Assembly (NCBI GenBank): GCA_051278195.1
Contig: JBNMQM010000006.1
Coordinates: 48,588 to 112,587, forward strand
Source of the DNA: JAHRVQ01 sp051278195
GTDB lineage: Bacteria > Pseudomonadota > Gammaproteobacteria > Pseudomonadales > Azotimanducaceae
Direction: 5' to 3'
Length of the DNA stretch: 64,000 bases
Below the pieces are notes generated by a model. The model was given only the letters and a program-made list of their open reading frames with translations. It made no database searches and had not been told where the DNA came from. This document shows, piece by piece, positions 46,205-56,258 of this stretch; position 1 is the stretch's first letter, and every line of letters starts with the position of its first letter. The position numbers were made by a program, and so were the translations under genes.

Positions 46205-49144
46205 CTATATAACCTTGAATTGGAAATCTAGGTAGTAGTAACGACCAAGGTCACGATGCTGGTCAGCAAAGTAACCAAATGAGTCGTCCGCGAAAGGCGC
46301 GCGCTCATCGGTCAGGTTGTTAATACCCAGTCGAACTCGGCTATCAACATCGTCAAGAATCGAGAACTTGTAGGCCACGTTCATGTTGTACGTCGTCATG
46401 GAATCAATAGGAAACGCACGGCCATCACTCAGATTTTGGGTAAAACCGTCATAATGAAGACTGGTTGCCGCAACTTTCCAATCACCGTACGTCCAATCCA
46501 GACGCACTGTGTCTTTGCGCTCCGGATTACCGTTAATGCTCTTCAAGCTAGCAAAACCAACTACAGGCACAGAGGCCGGCAGAACGCCAGAAGCCTTGGC
46601 AGCGACCAATTCTGCGGCAGCACCGCCCGCTTCTTGCTCATACACATCAAGGAATGTGCCCACATAGCGAAAGTCGAAGCGACCCCATTTGGTGTCGATA
46701 TCATAATAAACGCCAATGTCATGGCCCTTAATCGTTCGCGTGTCCAAATTGGCATACTGATCATCTACACGGGCAACGTCGCCCTGATAACAGATACCAG
46801 CAGTATCATAGAGGGCCTGGTTAGCAGGATCGATCGACGTCGCATCTCTAACGACAGCGGTGTTACCGACTGTCGTACCACAACTGCCGTTACCAGCATT
46901 AATCAAACCGAGCAGTTCGAGGGCGATGTGATTTTCTTCGCCGAATAGACCAATCGTGTCCTCTTTTTCGATTTCCCAAACATCGACGGTAATCGTCAAG
47001 TTTTCAATCGGATCAAGCACGATGCCAAAAGAGGTGTTGTTGGATTGTTCTGGCTCGAGATTTCGACTGCCTTGCGCGGTTCGCTGAATGCCATAAGTAC
47101 AATCCAGGGTTGCTTCGTCGGGGTCTACAAACAAGCAAACAAAATCATCACGCGTGTTAGAACGGGCGACCTGAGCCTCATTGATGGTGACGAGGTTAGG
47201 CACGCGATAAGCTTCTGACCAAGAACCGCGGAACAAAATCTGTTCAACAAAGCGATATCCAAAAGCAATCTTGCCCACGGTGGTATCACCAACATCTGAG
47301 AAGTCTTCGTAACGCAACGCTAACTGAAGATCCAGATTATCCAATACAGGCACCTGTAATTCACCAAACACAGACGTCACCTGGCGATCACCACTGCTGT
47401 CTGAAGTCGGGCTAGAATTGACGACATCTGAAACAAACGGGAAACCATTGCCACTGTTGTCAGTGAACTGAATCGTGCCATCCAAGCGTGGATCTCGATC
47501 GTCGTCAAAAGACTCATCGCGGTATTCAAGACCAACAACCATCCCCACCGGGCCAGCAGGCAACTGGTAAATATCGGCTTTGGACATCTTAAAATCGATC
47601 ATGGTCAGTTCTTGCTCGTTCTCACGGGTCACATCGATCAGCGCTTGCTGAAGATTGCTGCTCGCGAGCGTGGCCGAGAACGGATTAAAACCTGCAGCGG
47701 TTGTGTCATTGAGCGCTGCCGTGATCAGAGTATTAGAAACACGATTAGAGGTAACGTCTTCTCGCTCGGCGCGTGACCAGCTTAAAGCACCTTCCCAGTC
47801 CCAATCGCCCCAATTGCCGCGCAAACCACCCACAATTCGAAAGGTATCCCCTTCAACATCGACAACGCGTGGCGCCTGAGCAAATCGATAGTTATCCACT
47901 TCGAGCTCTAAGCCAGAACAAGGCACATCTGTACCAATCACAGAATCTGGCAAGCGATTGGCAGAGCCACACGGTCCAAACGGATTATAGAACGCATCAG
48001 GCGCGATTCGAAACTTCGCAACTGCCGACAGAGGCGCTGACGGATGACGAGTCGTGTTGGTGTCTGAGTAGTACCAGGAAAACTCACCAAAGGCTTCTAA
48101 AGTGTCGCTCACTTCGTGTGTGGCATACGAGAAAAAGTTAACCCGCTCAAGCTCAGAGTAGAGATCTCGATTATCATTCAGATTGTAGCGAAAGTTACCT
48201 TGAGTATCGTCAGCACCGCAAACCTCGGCGTTAATTGCAAAAACGCAATTTGCGTTACCCGTCGGGTAAGTCACGAACTCACCTCGACTATCTACAACTG
48301 TGCTCGGAATATTCAGGCTAGAAACGCTACTGCGAATATCGTATTGCCCGAAGTTACTGTTGATGCTGTTGTTACGAAACGTTGTGTTGTCATTAAACGG
48401 TGCTGGCGTTCTAGAACGAAAATCACTGTTAGCCCAACGAGGATCATCCTGCGAATTCACCCGGTCACGACTGAAGTAATTTAGGAAAGCGCCCACATTG
48501 GTTTTACCTTCATTGAAAGCAGAACCCCACTCAACGGTGAAACGCTCGTCGTTACGCGGCACATTGTCATAGTCGTCATAGCGAAATGAGATCCGCAGGC
48601 CTTCAAAATCATCTTTCAAGACGTAATTCACAACACCAGCGACAGCATCAGCGCCATAGATGGCAGATGCACCGTCCTTGAGAACTTCTGCGCGACGCAA
48701 ACCCGTCACTGGCAAAGACTGAACGTTAACGCTGTTCACCGGGACGAAACTACCGCCCACGGCCTCTGTTTGATAAGCCGCAGAGTTGACCATGCGACGA
48801 CCGTTTAGCAGGACGAGCGTGTTACCCGTGCCCAAGTTGCGCAGGTTGAAAGCACCGATATCACCTCGAGCAGAGTTAACACCGCCCGATATATTTTCGG
48901 ATTCGCTGAAAAAGTTTTGCCCCTGCTCCGCCATGTACTCCAGCAGTTCATCGCCGGAGTTAACGCCAAGGGCTTCTATATCGGCCTCTGTAATAACAGT
49001 CACCGGCAACGCGTCTGAAATTTGCGCGCCTTTGATTTGTGTACCAACGATGACGACTTCTTCAATCTCCGTATCTACTGCGACCGCTGCACCAGCTTGC
49101 AATAGCAATACAGCACCTAACGCACGTAAGTGTAGTTTAGACAT
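46205..49144 (-). CDS. TonB-dependent outer-membrane receptor
   Basis: 979 residues. A signal peptide (LHLRALGAVLLLQAGAAVA) is followed directly by a TonB-box-like IEEVVIVGT, then the plug (LPVTVITEADIEALGVNSG, NLGTGNTLVLLNGRRMVNS, VLKDGASAIYGADAVAGVVNYVLKDD). The barrel ends in YYYLDFQFKVI, the usual aromatic C-terminus. The type with LLEYMAEQGQ and GRRM resembles receptors for carbohydrates or peptides rather than siderophores; the ligand cannot be told. A GGGGGGA site precedes the ATG. Single gene. Confidence 0.95.
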   Translation of the reverse strand: MSKLHLRALGAVLLLQAGAAVAVDTEIEEVVIVGTQIKGAQISDALPVTVITEADIEALGVNSGDELLEYMAEQGQNFFSESENISGGVNSARGDIGAFNLRNLGTGNTLVLLNGRRMVNSAAYQTEAVGGSFVPVNSVNVQSLPVTGLRRAEVLKDGASAIYGADAVAGVVNYVLKDDFEGLRISFRYDDYDNVPRNDERFTVEWGSAFNEGKTNVGAFLNYFSRDRVNSQDDPRWANSDFRSRTPAPFNDNTTFRNNSINSNFGQYDIRSSVSSLNIPSTVVDSRGEFVTYPTGNANCVFAINAEVCGADDTQGNFRYNLNDNRDLYSELERVNFFSYATHEVSDTLEAFGEFSWYYSDTNTTRHPSAPLSAVAKFRIAPDAFYNPFGPCGSANRLPDSVIGTDVPCSGLELEVDNYRFAQAPRVVDVEGDTFRIVGGLRGNWGDWDWEGALSWSRAEREDVTSNRVSNTLITAALNDTTAAGFNPFSATLASSNLQQALIDVTRENEQELTMIDFKMSKADIYQLPAGPVGMVVGLEYRDESFDDDRDPRLDGTIQFTDNSGNGFPFVSDVVNSSPTSDSSGDRQVTSVFGELQVPVLDNLDLQLALRYEDFSDVGDTTVGKIAFGYRFVEQILFRGSWSEAYRVPNLVTINEAQVARSNTRDDFVCLFVDPDEATLDCTYGIQRTAQGSRNLEPEQSNNTSFGIVLDPIENLTITVDVWEIEKEDTIGLFGEENHIALELLGLINAGNGSCGTTVGNTAVVRDATSIDPANQALYDTAGICYQGDVARVDDQYANLDTRTIKGHDIGVYYDIDTKWGRFDFRYVGTFLDVYEQEAGGAAAELVAAKASGVLPASVPVVGFASLKSINGNPERKDTVRLDWTYGDWKVAATSLHYDGFTQNLSDGRAFPIDSMTTYNMNVAYKFSILDDVDSRVRLGINNLTDERAPFADDSFGYFADQHRDLGRYYYLDFQFKVI

Positions 49145-49307
49145 ATAATTTTCCCCCCAAAGGAACGGTTATCGTCTGGAAATGGTATTTAACGGCGAAA
49201 TAATAACCCCAAGGACTACGACGCACAATACAAGGGCGCGCAAATGCGAACAGCCATTCAACAGTATTGCACCCTGCCGAGAGGCTGCCTGCCCTATCTT
49301 TAGAGCT

Positions 49308-51050
49308 TTATCGTAACGGGCAACTGGCCATCACAGGCGTCAGCGCTGAACCCTCCCAGTCTAGATCTGCTGCACCGCGCCAGAGGCCGCCATCACGACC
49401 CAGTGCGTGAACCCGGGCAAACGCGCCAACCCTATCATTGGCTTTTGGGACAAACCCGGCGACTTCCCATGCGTTCAAATCAGCCTGCTGCCAGCCGTCT
49501 CTAAGGGTTGTTTCTGCATGAAAAGTGAGCAATTCAACGGTGCGAGTACCGGTATCCGGATCCGTCGTCCTTGCTGGATGTATACGCGGTGCGGCAACCG
49601 CATCTTCAAGGGTCATATTTTGATCTACCACCCGGGATATGGTTTGCACGATGCCAGACAGAATTCTGAGGCCGCCAGCCGCTCCCAGCACCATCACAAC
49701 TTCACCGTCACGGGTCACCACAGTAGGCGCAATGCTTGTTCGAGGCCGAGAGCCCGGGCTCTGCGCACCGGCCGCCAAATAGCTGCCCATCGTAGACGCA
49801 TAGGCGAACCCGAGTGCTGGCGTGATCACCTTCGAGCCAAATAGCGGCCCGACAGTTTGGGTAATCGACACTGTCATACCTGCGCAATCAGCGGTTACAA
49901 AATGGGTGGTGTGATGAGCATCTTCGTCGGTGGCTTTTGAGACGCCGGCCACCCATTCATCATGATTGCCTTCGATTTCCGGGAACTGAATGTCTGGGAC
50001 CTTAACCTGCTGAGCCATTTCTGCGGCCCAGACCTTACTGGTCACCTGATCGAGATCACTTTCCTCATAGTCATACTCCATTGTGCGAACGGACAAAGCC
50101 AAGGCCTGATTCATAACAGCAGCCCATTCCAAATTGTTCAGCTCAGCCATATCAAAGTTTTCCAGTATGTTTAGCGCCTTAACGACCAGACCACCGCCAG
50201 CCGGTGCGGCAATCGTATGAATTTCGACATCGCGATAAGTTGTCGATACATAACGACCTTCCAAGGCTTCATAGCGGTTCAAATCTGCCAATGTGACATG
50301 TCCGCCATTGGCTGCCATGTCGGCCGCAATGGCTTCTGCAATATCACCCTGATAGAAGGCCTTGGCGCCATCTTTCGCGATGATCTTGAGTGTATTAGCG
50401 AGTGCTGGTTGCTTAAACAAAGCGCCCGCGGGGAACGTGCTGCCATCAGCCTGTAAAATATTCTGCTGAAAACCCGCGTTATCTTTCACATTCTTGAGTC
50501 CCTGAGCGTGCCGCGCAGCTTCACCGGGCAGCAACAAAAAACCGTTTTGCGCAAGATCAATGGCCGGAGCCATCACCTCAGCCCAGGGCAAGCTGCCTTG
50601 TGTCGCATGGAGCTTGGCCAACGCGGCAACAACGCCTGGCGTAGCTATGACGCCATAGCCATTTCTCTCGGGTTTTTCTGGGCGTTCATAACTCGCCGGG
50701 ATTTCTGTCATGCCATTGATCGCCATGTATTCGCCAGCAGCCGTTCTCACCAGCACCTGGCTGCGGCCACCAATACTATTCATAGTCGGTTCCAATACCG
50801 ATATTGCAAACCCCGCCGCGACAGCAGCATCGGCAGCGTTACCGCCTTTTGCCAGCATGCTCACCGCCGCTTTAGTCGCCTCAGGTTGCGCCGCCACTGC
50901 CATGCCCTGACGGCCAGCCATCACCTTTTGTGGTGAGCTCGTTGACAATGGGCTTGCTTGCAATGGCGCAGACAAGGGTTCAACGGCCGTCATGCAAGCG
51001 GGCAGCGCACCGACCCCTAAGATTAGAACGAGCTGCTGTAGCGTTTTCAT
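49308..51050 (-). CDS. Gamma-glutamyltransferase, lipoprotein type
   Basis: 580 residues of the Ntn-hydrolase GGT family. The N-terminus (LVLILGVGALPACMTA) looks like a lipoprotein signal with the lipobox cysteine. The self-cleavage nucleophile is the Thr in HHTTHFVTADCAG (about 378-390). The small-subunit region has GSRPRTSIAPTVV and LGAAGGLRILSG. NSIGGRSQVLVRT replaces the common NGIGGGGF loop. It overlaps the upstream lyase gene (ATGA) and so is co-translated with it. Confidence 0.88.
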   Translation of the reverse strand: MKTLQQLVLILGVGALPACMTAVEPLSAPLQASPLSTSSPQKVMAGRQGMAVAAQPEATKAAVSMLAKGGNAADAAVAAGFAISVLEPTMNSIGGRSQVLVRTAAGEYMAINGMTEIPASYERPEKPERNGYGVIATPGVVAALAKLHATQGSLPWAEVMAPAIDLAQNGFLLLPGEAARHAQGLKNVKDNAGFQQNILQADGSTFPAGALFKQPALANTLKIIAKDGAKAFYQGDIAEAIAADMAANGGHVTLADLNRYEALEGRYVSTTYRDVEIHTIAAPAGGGLVVKALNILENFDMAELNNLEWAAVMNQALALSVRTMEYDYEESDLDQVTSKVWAAEMAQQVKVPDIQFPEIEGNHDEWVAGVSKATDEDAHHTTHFVTADCAGMTVSITQTVGPLFGSKVITPALGFAYASTMGSYLAAGAQSPGSRPRTSIAPTVVTRDGEVVMVLGAAGGLRILSGIVQTISRVVDQNMTLEDAVAAPRIHPARTTDPDTGTRTVELLTFHAETTLRDGWQQADLNAWEVAGFVPKANDRVGAFARVHALGRDGGLWRGAADLDWEGSALTPVMASCPLR

Positions 51051-52441
51051 GTCTCAAGTCCTTCTTTTCGTCGCTGAGCGCGAATTTGATCTATGACAAT
51101 TTCTGTTTGTTTCGCCGCCAAACCAACATAAGTCGTGGGCTCTAGCAATGCATCCAATTGGGCTTCGTTTATCAAGGGCGCCAGATCCGATGCCAGAAAA
51201 GCTTCGCGCAGTGTTTCTTGCCGGGCCAAAGCTCGCTTGGCAACATCATGCATCCGGTCGTTGGCTTCCTGCTTGCCAAGATCAGGCGCTAATGCAAAGG
51301 CCAACCTCTGCGACAGCATAAGCCCTCGGGTCTTATCAATGTTCGCTAACATTACATCCTCGTTAACGATCAGCTGTTGAATTAAAAGCGTGCCGGTGCG
51401 CAGCATCTGGTCAGACTCAATGGAAATGTCAGCGAGCACACGATTGGGGCGGCTGGTGTTATCTCGCTCAAAGTAATTCTGCACGTCGTCAAGAATCACT
51501 TCTGCCAGCCGAGGAATCGACCGACTGTGCTGCATCAGCGCCTCGGATTTAGACGGGTTATTTTTATGTGGCATGGTGCTGCTGCCGACGGCAGTGTTAA
51601 TGCGATATTCAACGGTTTCGTTAATATCTGTCATTTGTAATAAGAAGAGCTCGTTGCCAACGCGGCCTAGTGATTTCGATATCAACGCCAGCACCAGGCT
51701 GTAGTCTGCGAACACATCCCGCGTGCCGTGCCAGTCACTGGCGTAAGGCACTGCCAATCCCAATTGCTGGGCAAAAGCCTGTTCGACCTCCACAGCCTTA
51801 TCGCCGAGACCCAGATAACTCCCTACTGCACCTTTCAAAATACCGCTACGATCCAAATCTGTTTGAACGCGTTTCAGACGTTCTATATTACGGCGATTCT
51901 CACCTAACCAAACGCTCACTTTCTTGCCAAAGGTGATCGGCAACGCGTGCTGACCTAGCGTACGGCCTATCATCACCGTATTTTGATGAGCATCGGCCTG
52001 ACGGAGCATCGCAGCTTCTAATGCGTAAAGGCGTGTCAGCAGCAAATTCGTCGCAGCACGAAGCTGCAGTACCAGCACGGTGCCGTAAATGTCGACAGTG
52101 GTCGCACCGTAGTGAAGATACTGGGCAGCATCGCCTTCCATAGACGCGCCCCAGACATTAAGAAGCGCCACCATTCGATGCTGCACAACCTTGTACTCGG
52201 CGCTAATCGCATCGGCCGGCGCATAGCGGATATCTGCTTTGCGCTTAATTTCCTGCGCGGCCTTGCTGGGGATAATGCCAAACTCGGCCTGGGCGATCGC
52301 CATCGCGGCTTCTACCTCAAGTACCTGTTGGTTTCGATAGTCCGTTTCAAACAGAGATGCCATTGGCGTAGCATTCGGAGCAGTATCCGGGGTAGTCTGA
52401 ATCGAACTCGCCAACACCATCAACATAAGACCGAGTTTCAT
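51047..52441 (-). CDS. Fumarase/aspartase-superfamily lyase with a secretion-like leader
   Basis: 464 residues of the adenylosuccinate lyase/CMLE-like lyase group: HYGATTVDIYGTVLVLQL (about 120-137), RTLGQHALPITFGKK and the signature GSSTMPHKNNPSKSEAL (about 290-306). The chosen start (52441, GGAG 8 bases upstream) adds about 26 residues (MKLGLMLMVLASSIQ...) that look like a short signal peptide. The core homology would begin at MASLFETDYR. If exported, it is an unusual periplasmic lyase. It lies between two GGT genes and overlaps one. The substrate is unknown; argininosuccinate- or aspartate-like adducts are possible. Confidence 0.8.
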   Translation of the reverse strand: MKLGLMLMVLASSIQTTPDTAPNATPMASLFETDYRNQQVLEVEAAMAIAQAEFGIIPSKAAQEIKRKADIRYAPADAISAEYKVVQHRMVALLNVWGASMEGDAAQYLHYGATTVDIYGTVLVLQLRAATNLLLTRLYALEAAMLRQADAHQNTVMIGRTLGQHALPITFGKKVSVWLGENRRNIERLKRVQTDLDRSGILKGAVGSYLGLGDKAVEVEQAFAQQLGLAVPYASDWHGTRDVFADYSLVLALISKSLGRVGNELFLLQMTDINETVEYRINTAVGSSTMPHKNNPSKSEALMQHSRSIPRLAEVILDDVQNYFERDNTSRPNRVLADISIESDQMLRTGTLLIQQLIVNEDVMLANIDKTRGLMLSQRLAFALAPDLGKQEANDRMHDVAKRALARQETLREAFLASDLAPLINEAQLDALLEPTTYVGLAAKQTEIVIDQIRAQRRKEGLET

Positions 52442-52573
52442 TATGCGTCTCCAGTATCCAATAGCCCATGATAATACGGTGCGACCATCAGCAAAGCCAT
52501 TGAAGCACAAACGCGCAGCTCGTATATGCAACGTCTGAACGACCATCACAACTGCGCTCACAAGAGAACCTTT

Positions 52574-54292
52574 ATGCGTTACTTAGTCTTTGTCGCCTTC
52601 TCGATCCTCATCCCTCAGCTCAGTGCCGTTGCGGCACAGTCCAGCATCATTCAGTATGACACGCTGCACCACCCGGTCATTGCCAGACACGGTATGGTTG
52701 TTAGCCAAAGAGAAATCGCCAGCCAAGTAGGGGCTGACATTCTGGCGCGAGGAGGGAACGCGGTTGATGCTGCGGTCGCCACAGGATTTGCTTTGGCCGT
52801 CACACTGCCCCGTGCCGGTAACCTTGGCGGCGGGGGATTTATGCTAATTTATCTTGCCGAGACGGGTAAAACCCTGGCACTGGACTATCGGGAGATGGCC
52901 CCGGCACTGGCCAGTCGCGACATGTTTCTCAATGCGGCCGGTGACGTTGACCAACAAAGCGCCAGATATAGTGCCCTGTCTGCCGGAGTACCCGGCACCG
53001 TCGCCGGTTTTGCCTATGCTTTAGAGAACTACGGCACCATGAGTTTGGCAGAGGTCATGAAACCCGCCATAGGTCTTGCGGAAAAAGGCTTTGCGATTCC
53101 ATGGGATCAAGCCGAGATTTTGAAAGCGCGGAAAAGCGCGTTAACGCGCCATTCTGCGACGGCCGAGGCTTTCTACAAAGCGGACGGGTCGGTTTACGAA
53201 GCCAGGGAAATACTGAAACAAAAAGATTTGGCCAAAACCCTGAAAACCATCGCTCGGCAAGGACCTGGTGCATTTTATGGCGGCAGCATCGGCAAGCTAA
53301 TTGTCGCTGAAATGGTTCGTCACGGCGGCCTGATTTCCCTTGATGATTTGAAAAATTATCAGGTTCAAAATCGAACCCCTGTCACTGGCACTTATCGAGG
53401 CTTTGACATTGTGTCGATGCCACCCAGCAGCAGCGGTGGCGTTCATGTGATCGAGATTCTCAATATCCTTGAGCAATACCCCATCAAAGACTATGGCGCA
53501 AATAGCGCGCAATCGATTCACCTGATGACAGAAGCGATGAAGCTTGCCTATGCGGATCGAAGTGAGTATCTGGGCGATCAGGATTTTTACGATGTGCCGG
53601 TCAAAGGGCTGACATCCAAGGCTTATGCCAAAAAACTGGTCGAAGGCATAAACATGGACAAGGCTCGTCCTTCATCCGACATCAAACCGGGCAAACCGGC
53701 ACCCTTCGAAAGCCCAGACACAACGCACTACAGTGTGGCCGACAAGTTTGGCAATGTTGTCGCTAACACCTACACACTCAACTTTTCTTTTGGCTCAGGC
53801 ATTATGGTGACCGGCGCGGGCTTCTTGCTGAACAACGAAATGGATGACTTTTCTGCAAAGCCAGGCGTTCCCAATGGCTTCGGCTTGATTGGCCGCGAAG
53901 CCAATGCCATTCAACCCGGCAAGCGGCCATTAAGCTCCATGACGCCAACCCTAATTTTTAAAGACAATGTTCCCTTTATTGTCACCGGCAGCCCCGGCGG
54001 TAGCCGCATCATTACCACTGTGCTGCAACTGTTAGTCAATGTAATGGACCACGACATGAATATCGCTGAAGCGACTCAACAGCCACGATTTCACCATCAG
54101 TGGCTGCCCGACCGTTTACAACTGGAACCGGGCCATAGCATTGATTCCGAGGCGCTACTGAAATCCATGGGGCATAACGTTGAACGATCTGCCTCACAGG
54201 GAAGTTTGCAGAGCATCATGATCGACAAGGGCTTGTTCTTTGGTGCGTCGGATGCCAGACGACCTGGCGCTGGCGCCGTAGGTGTTGACTAG
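52574..54292 (+). CDS. Gamma-glutamyltransferase, periplasmic
   Basis: 572 residues from ATG 52574, with a signal peptide (RYLVFVAFSILIPQLSAVAA). The family core shows GGNAVDAAVATGFALAV, NLGGGGFMLIYL, the nucleophile Thr in SPDTTHYSVADKFGN (about 382-396) and GKRPLSSMTP. It cleaves the gamma-glutamyl bond of glutathione or other gamma-glutamyl amides. It is divergent from the lyase-GGT operon across about 130 bases, so the three may share control. Confidence 0.92.
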   Translation: MRYLVFVAFSILIPQLSAVAAQSSIIQYDTLHHPVIARHGMVVSQREIASQVGADILARGGNAVDAAVATGFALAVTLPRAGNLGGGGFMLIYLAETGKTLALDYREMAPALASRDMFLNAAGDVDQQSARYSALSAGVPGTVAGFAYALENYGTMSLAEVMKPAIGLAEKGFAIPWDQAEILKARKSALTRHSATAEAFYKADGSVYEAREILKQKDLAKTLKTIARQGPGAFYGGSIGKLIVAEMVRHGGLISLDDLKNYQVQNRTPVTGTYRGFDIVSMPPSSSGGVHVIEILNILEQYPIKDYGANSAQSIHLMTEAMKLAYADRSEYLGDQDFYDVPVKGLTSKAYAKKLVEGINMDKARPSSDIKPGKPAPFESPDTTHYSVADKFGNVVANTYTLNFSFGSGIMVTGAGFLLNNEMDDFSAKPGVPNGFGLIGREANAIQPGKRPLSSMTPTLIFKDNVPFIVTGSPGGSRIITTVLQLLVNVMDHDMNIAEATQQPRFHHQWLPDRLQLEPGHSIDSEALLKSMGHNVERSASQGSLQSIMIDKGLFFGASDARRPGAGAVGVD

Positions 54293-54294
54293 GC

Positions 54295-54855
54295 CTATCG
54301 AGGCAATGTGAGATGCTCGATCTCACCGTGGGGATCGAGCCCTGCTTCGGTAATTTGATGAATAATAATCGTGATTTCGCTGTCAGAGATTTCCATCTCA
54401 CCAATCGTCCCCATCCGTAAGGACTGGTTGCGCGGCAAAGTCGGAGAGCCCGGATTTACATACAGCATGTCATTCACTTGGTAGATACCCTCAAAGTGTG
54501 TGTGGCCAAAGATGACGATGTCAGGTCGCTCTTCAAAATGCCGGTCGACCCGCTTTGCGATGACCTCTGGGCTCTTCCTCGCTGGAGAAGGAAAATGGTG
54601 GATCATGCCAACCTTGACCCCCGCCAAATCTAATAGCCATGTCTCCTGAAGTCGATCGTCAACAATACCCACATCACCATTGCCCATCGCCACATACGTG
54701 GGAGCAAGACGGCAAAGCTCATCCACGACGTCAAGTGTGTGCAAGTCTCCAGCATGGAGAATGACATCCACATCAGAAAATGCTGCTATCACCTGCGGCC
54801 AGAGGCTCTCGATCGACCCCGGCATGTGCGTATCTGCAATCAATCCAACTTTCAT
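54295..54855 (-). CDS. YfcE/MJ0936-type metallophosphoesterase
   Basis: 186-residue calcineurin-like phosphodiesterase. Metal motifs are GLIADTHMPG (about residues 4-13), ILHAGDLHTLDV (about 32-43), AMGNGDVG, HHFPSP and IFGHTHFEGIY (about 115-125), a full set. It likely hydrolyses cyclic or simple phosphodiesters; the substrate is not known. Confidence 0.9.
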   Translation of the reverse strand: MKVGLIADTHMPGSIESLWPQVIAAFSDVDVILHAGDLHTLDVVDELCRLAPTYVAMGNGDVGIVDDRLQETWLLDLAGVKVGMIHHFPSPARKSPEVIAKRVDRHFEERPDIVIFGHTHFEGIYQVNDMLYVNPGSPTLPRNQSLRMGTIGEMEISDSEITIIIHQITEAGLDPHGEIEHLTLPR

Positions 54856-54979
54856 AGCTTCATATTTTCATCGTTTAAGAGTTTTCTCGCCCTGACAGCA
54901 CCATAAATGACCATTAGGCCATCTGGCAATTGATCTCGCTTAAGTCTTACACTGACGGCCATCGTTAAAGGAGCACAAT

Positions 54980-55651
54980 ATGGGTAGCACAATACAACTG
55001 ACCGCGACTGATGACTTTCAATATGACGCCTATCTAGCAGAGCCCGATGGAAAAGCCATTGGCAATGTGGTCGTGATTCAAGAGATCTTTGGCGTCAACG
55101 CCCACATCCGAGAGGTCTGCGACGGCTATGCTGCTGAAGGCTATCGTGCACTTGCACCGGCTTTGTTTGACAGGGCTGAGCGTCATGTTGAACTTGGCTA
55201 CGATGCTGATGGCATGACAAACGGTGTGGATTTCGCCCGAAACAAACTCGATATGCCCAAGACACTGCAAGACGTTCAGGCCGCCATCCGTTATCTAGGG
55301 GAACACGGGCCGGTCGCGATGGTGGGTTATTGTTTTGGCGGTCTGGTGTGCTGGCTGAGTGCTGCGAACCTCGAAGGCCTCAATTGTGTATCGAGCTACT
55401 ATGGCGGCGGCATTGCCGGCATGGTTGACCTGCAACCTAAAGTTCCGACGCAGCTTCACTTTGGCGACCAAGATGCGCATATCCCACTGACCGATGTCGA
55501 TGCTATCAAAGAAGCGCATCCTGAAGTTACGGTACATGTTTACAACGCCGACCACGGTTTTAACTGCGATCATCGAGGCAGCTACAATGAGGCCGCCGCC
55601 TCGCAGGCTAAATCTCGCACAATAGAATTTTTTAAGGCTAACCTTGGATAG
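54980..55651 (+). CDS. Dienelactone hydrolase family protein
   Basis: 223-residue alpha/beta-hydrolase. The nucleophile is Cys in MVGYCFGGLVCW (about 114-125), with Asp and His in FGDQDAHIPLTD and YNADHGFNCDHRGS, the full triad of the DLH family. GGAG 6 bases before the ATG. It may act on dienelactones from aromatic degradation or on other esters. The stop overlaps the TTG start of the next gene. Confidence 0.92.
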   Translation: MGSTIQLTATDDFQYDAYLAEPDGKAIGNVVVIQEIFGVNAHIREVCDGYAAEGYRALAPALFDRAERHVELGYDADGMTNGVDFARNKLDMPKTLQDVQAAIRYLGEHGPVAMVGYCFGGLVCWLSAANLEGLNCVSSYYGGGIAGMVDLQPKVPTQLHFGDQDAHIPLTDVDAIKEAHPEVTVHVYNADHGFNCDHRGSYNEAAASQAKSRTIEFFKANLG

Positions 55652-56258
55652 TTTTCAACTACTCGATTATGCCGGTGTCGCGGTGTTTGCCGCGACGGGT
55701 GCACTTGCTGCATCTAGAAAACAAATGGACGTCATTGGCTTTTTGTTTCTTGCCAGCGTCACAGGCGTGGGCGGTGGTACGCTGAGAGATCTCATTCTCG
55801 GCTTAACACCGGTATTTTGGGTGCAGGACAGTATGGTTTTACTGGTCTGTGGTGGTACCGCATTGGTGATGTATTTTGCCGCACAGATCGTCGAAAACCG
55901 ATTCACTTTACTGCTATGGCTCGATGCTGTGGGTCTCGCGGCATACGCCGTACTCGGCACTCAGATCGGCTTGGCATCCGGGGCTGAAGGCATTGTCGCG
56001 ATCGTGACTGGCGTCATGACCGCGACCTTTGGCGGCATTATTCGTGACGTCATTAGCAACGAACCAACGGTTTTACTACGGCGCGAAATATATATTACGG
56101 CTGCGGCAACCGGCGCGACAACACATGTCGTCTTATGTTACTTCGGCGTCCCGGCGCTCACCAGCGCATTGATTGCCGGTTGCGCCGCTTTCACTTTAAG
56201 GGGTGGCGCCATGCAATTTGGCTGGACCCTACCCGCCTATGGTCGCAGGCCAAACTAG
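55644..56258 (+). CDS. TRIC-type (UPF0126/YadS-like) membrane protein
   Basis: 204 residues with about seven membrane segments arranged as two internal repeats. Each repeat holds the family glycine motif: GVGGGTLRDLILG (about 46-58) and ATFGGIIRDVISNEP (about 130-144). Bacterial TRIC proteins are trimeric cation channels. It starts with TTG and overlaps the previous gene by 8 bases, so translation is probably coupled. Confidence 0.92.
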   Translation: MDSFQLLDYAGVAVFAATGALAASRKQMDVIGFLFLASVTGVGGGTLRDLILGLTPVFWVQDSMVLLVCGGTALVMYFAAQIVENRFTLLLWLDAVGLAAYAVLGTQIGLASGAEGIVAIVTGVMTATFGGIIRDVISNEPTVLLRREIYITAAATGATTHVVLCYFGVPALTSALIAGCAAFTLRGGAMQFGWTLPAYGRRPN

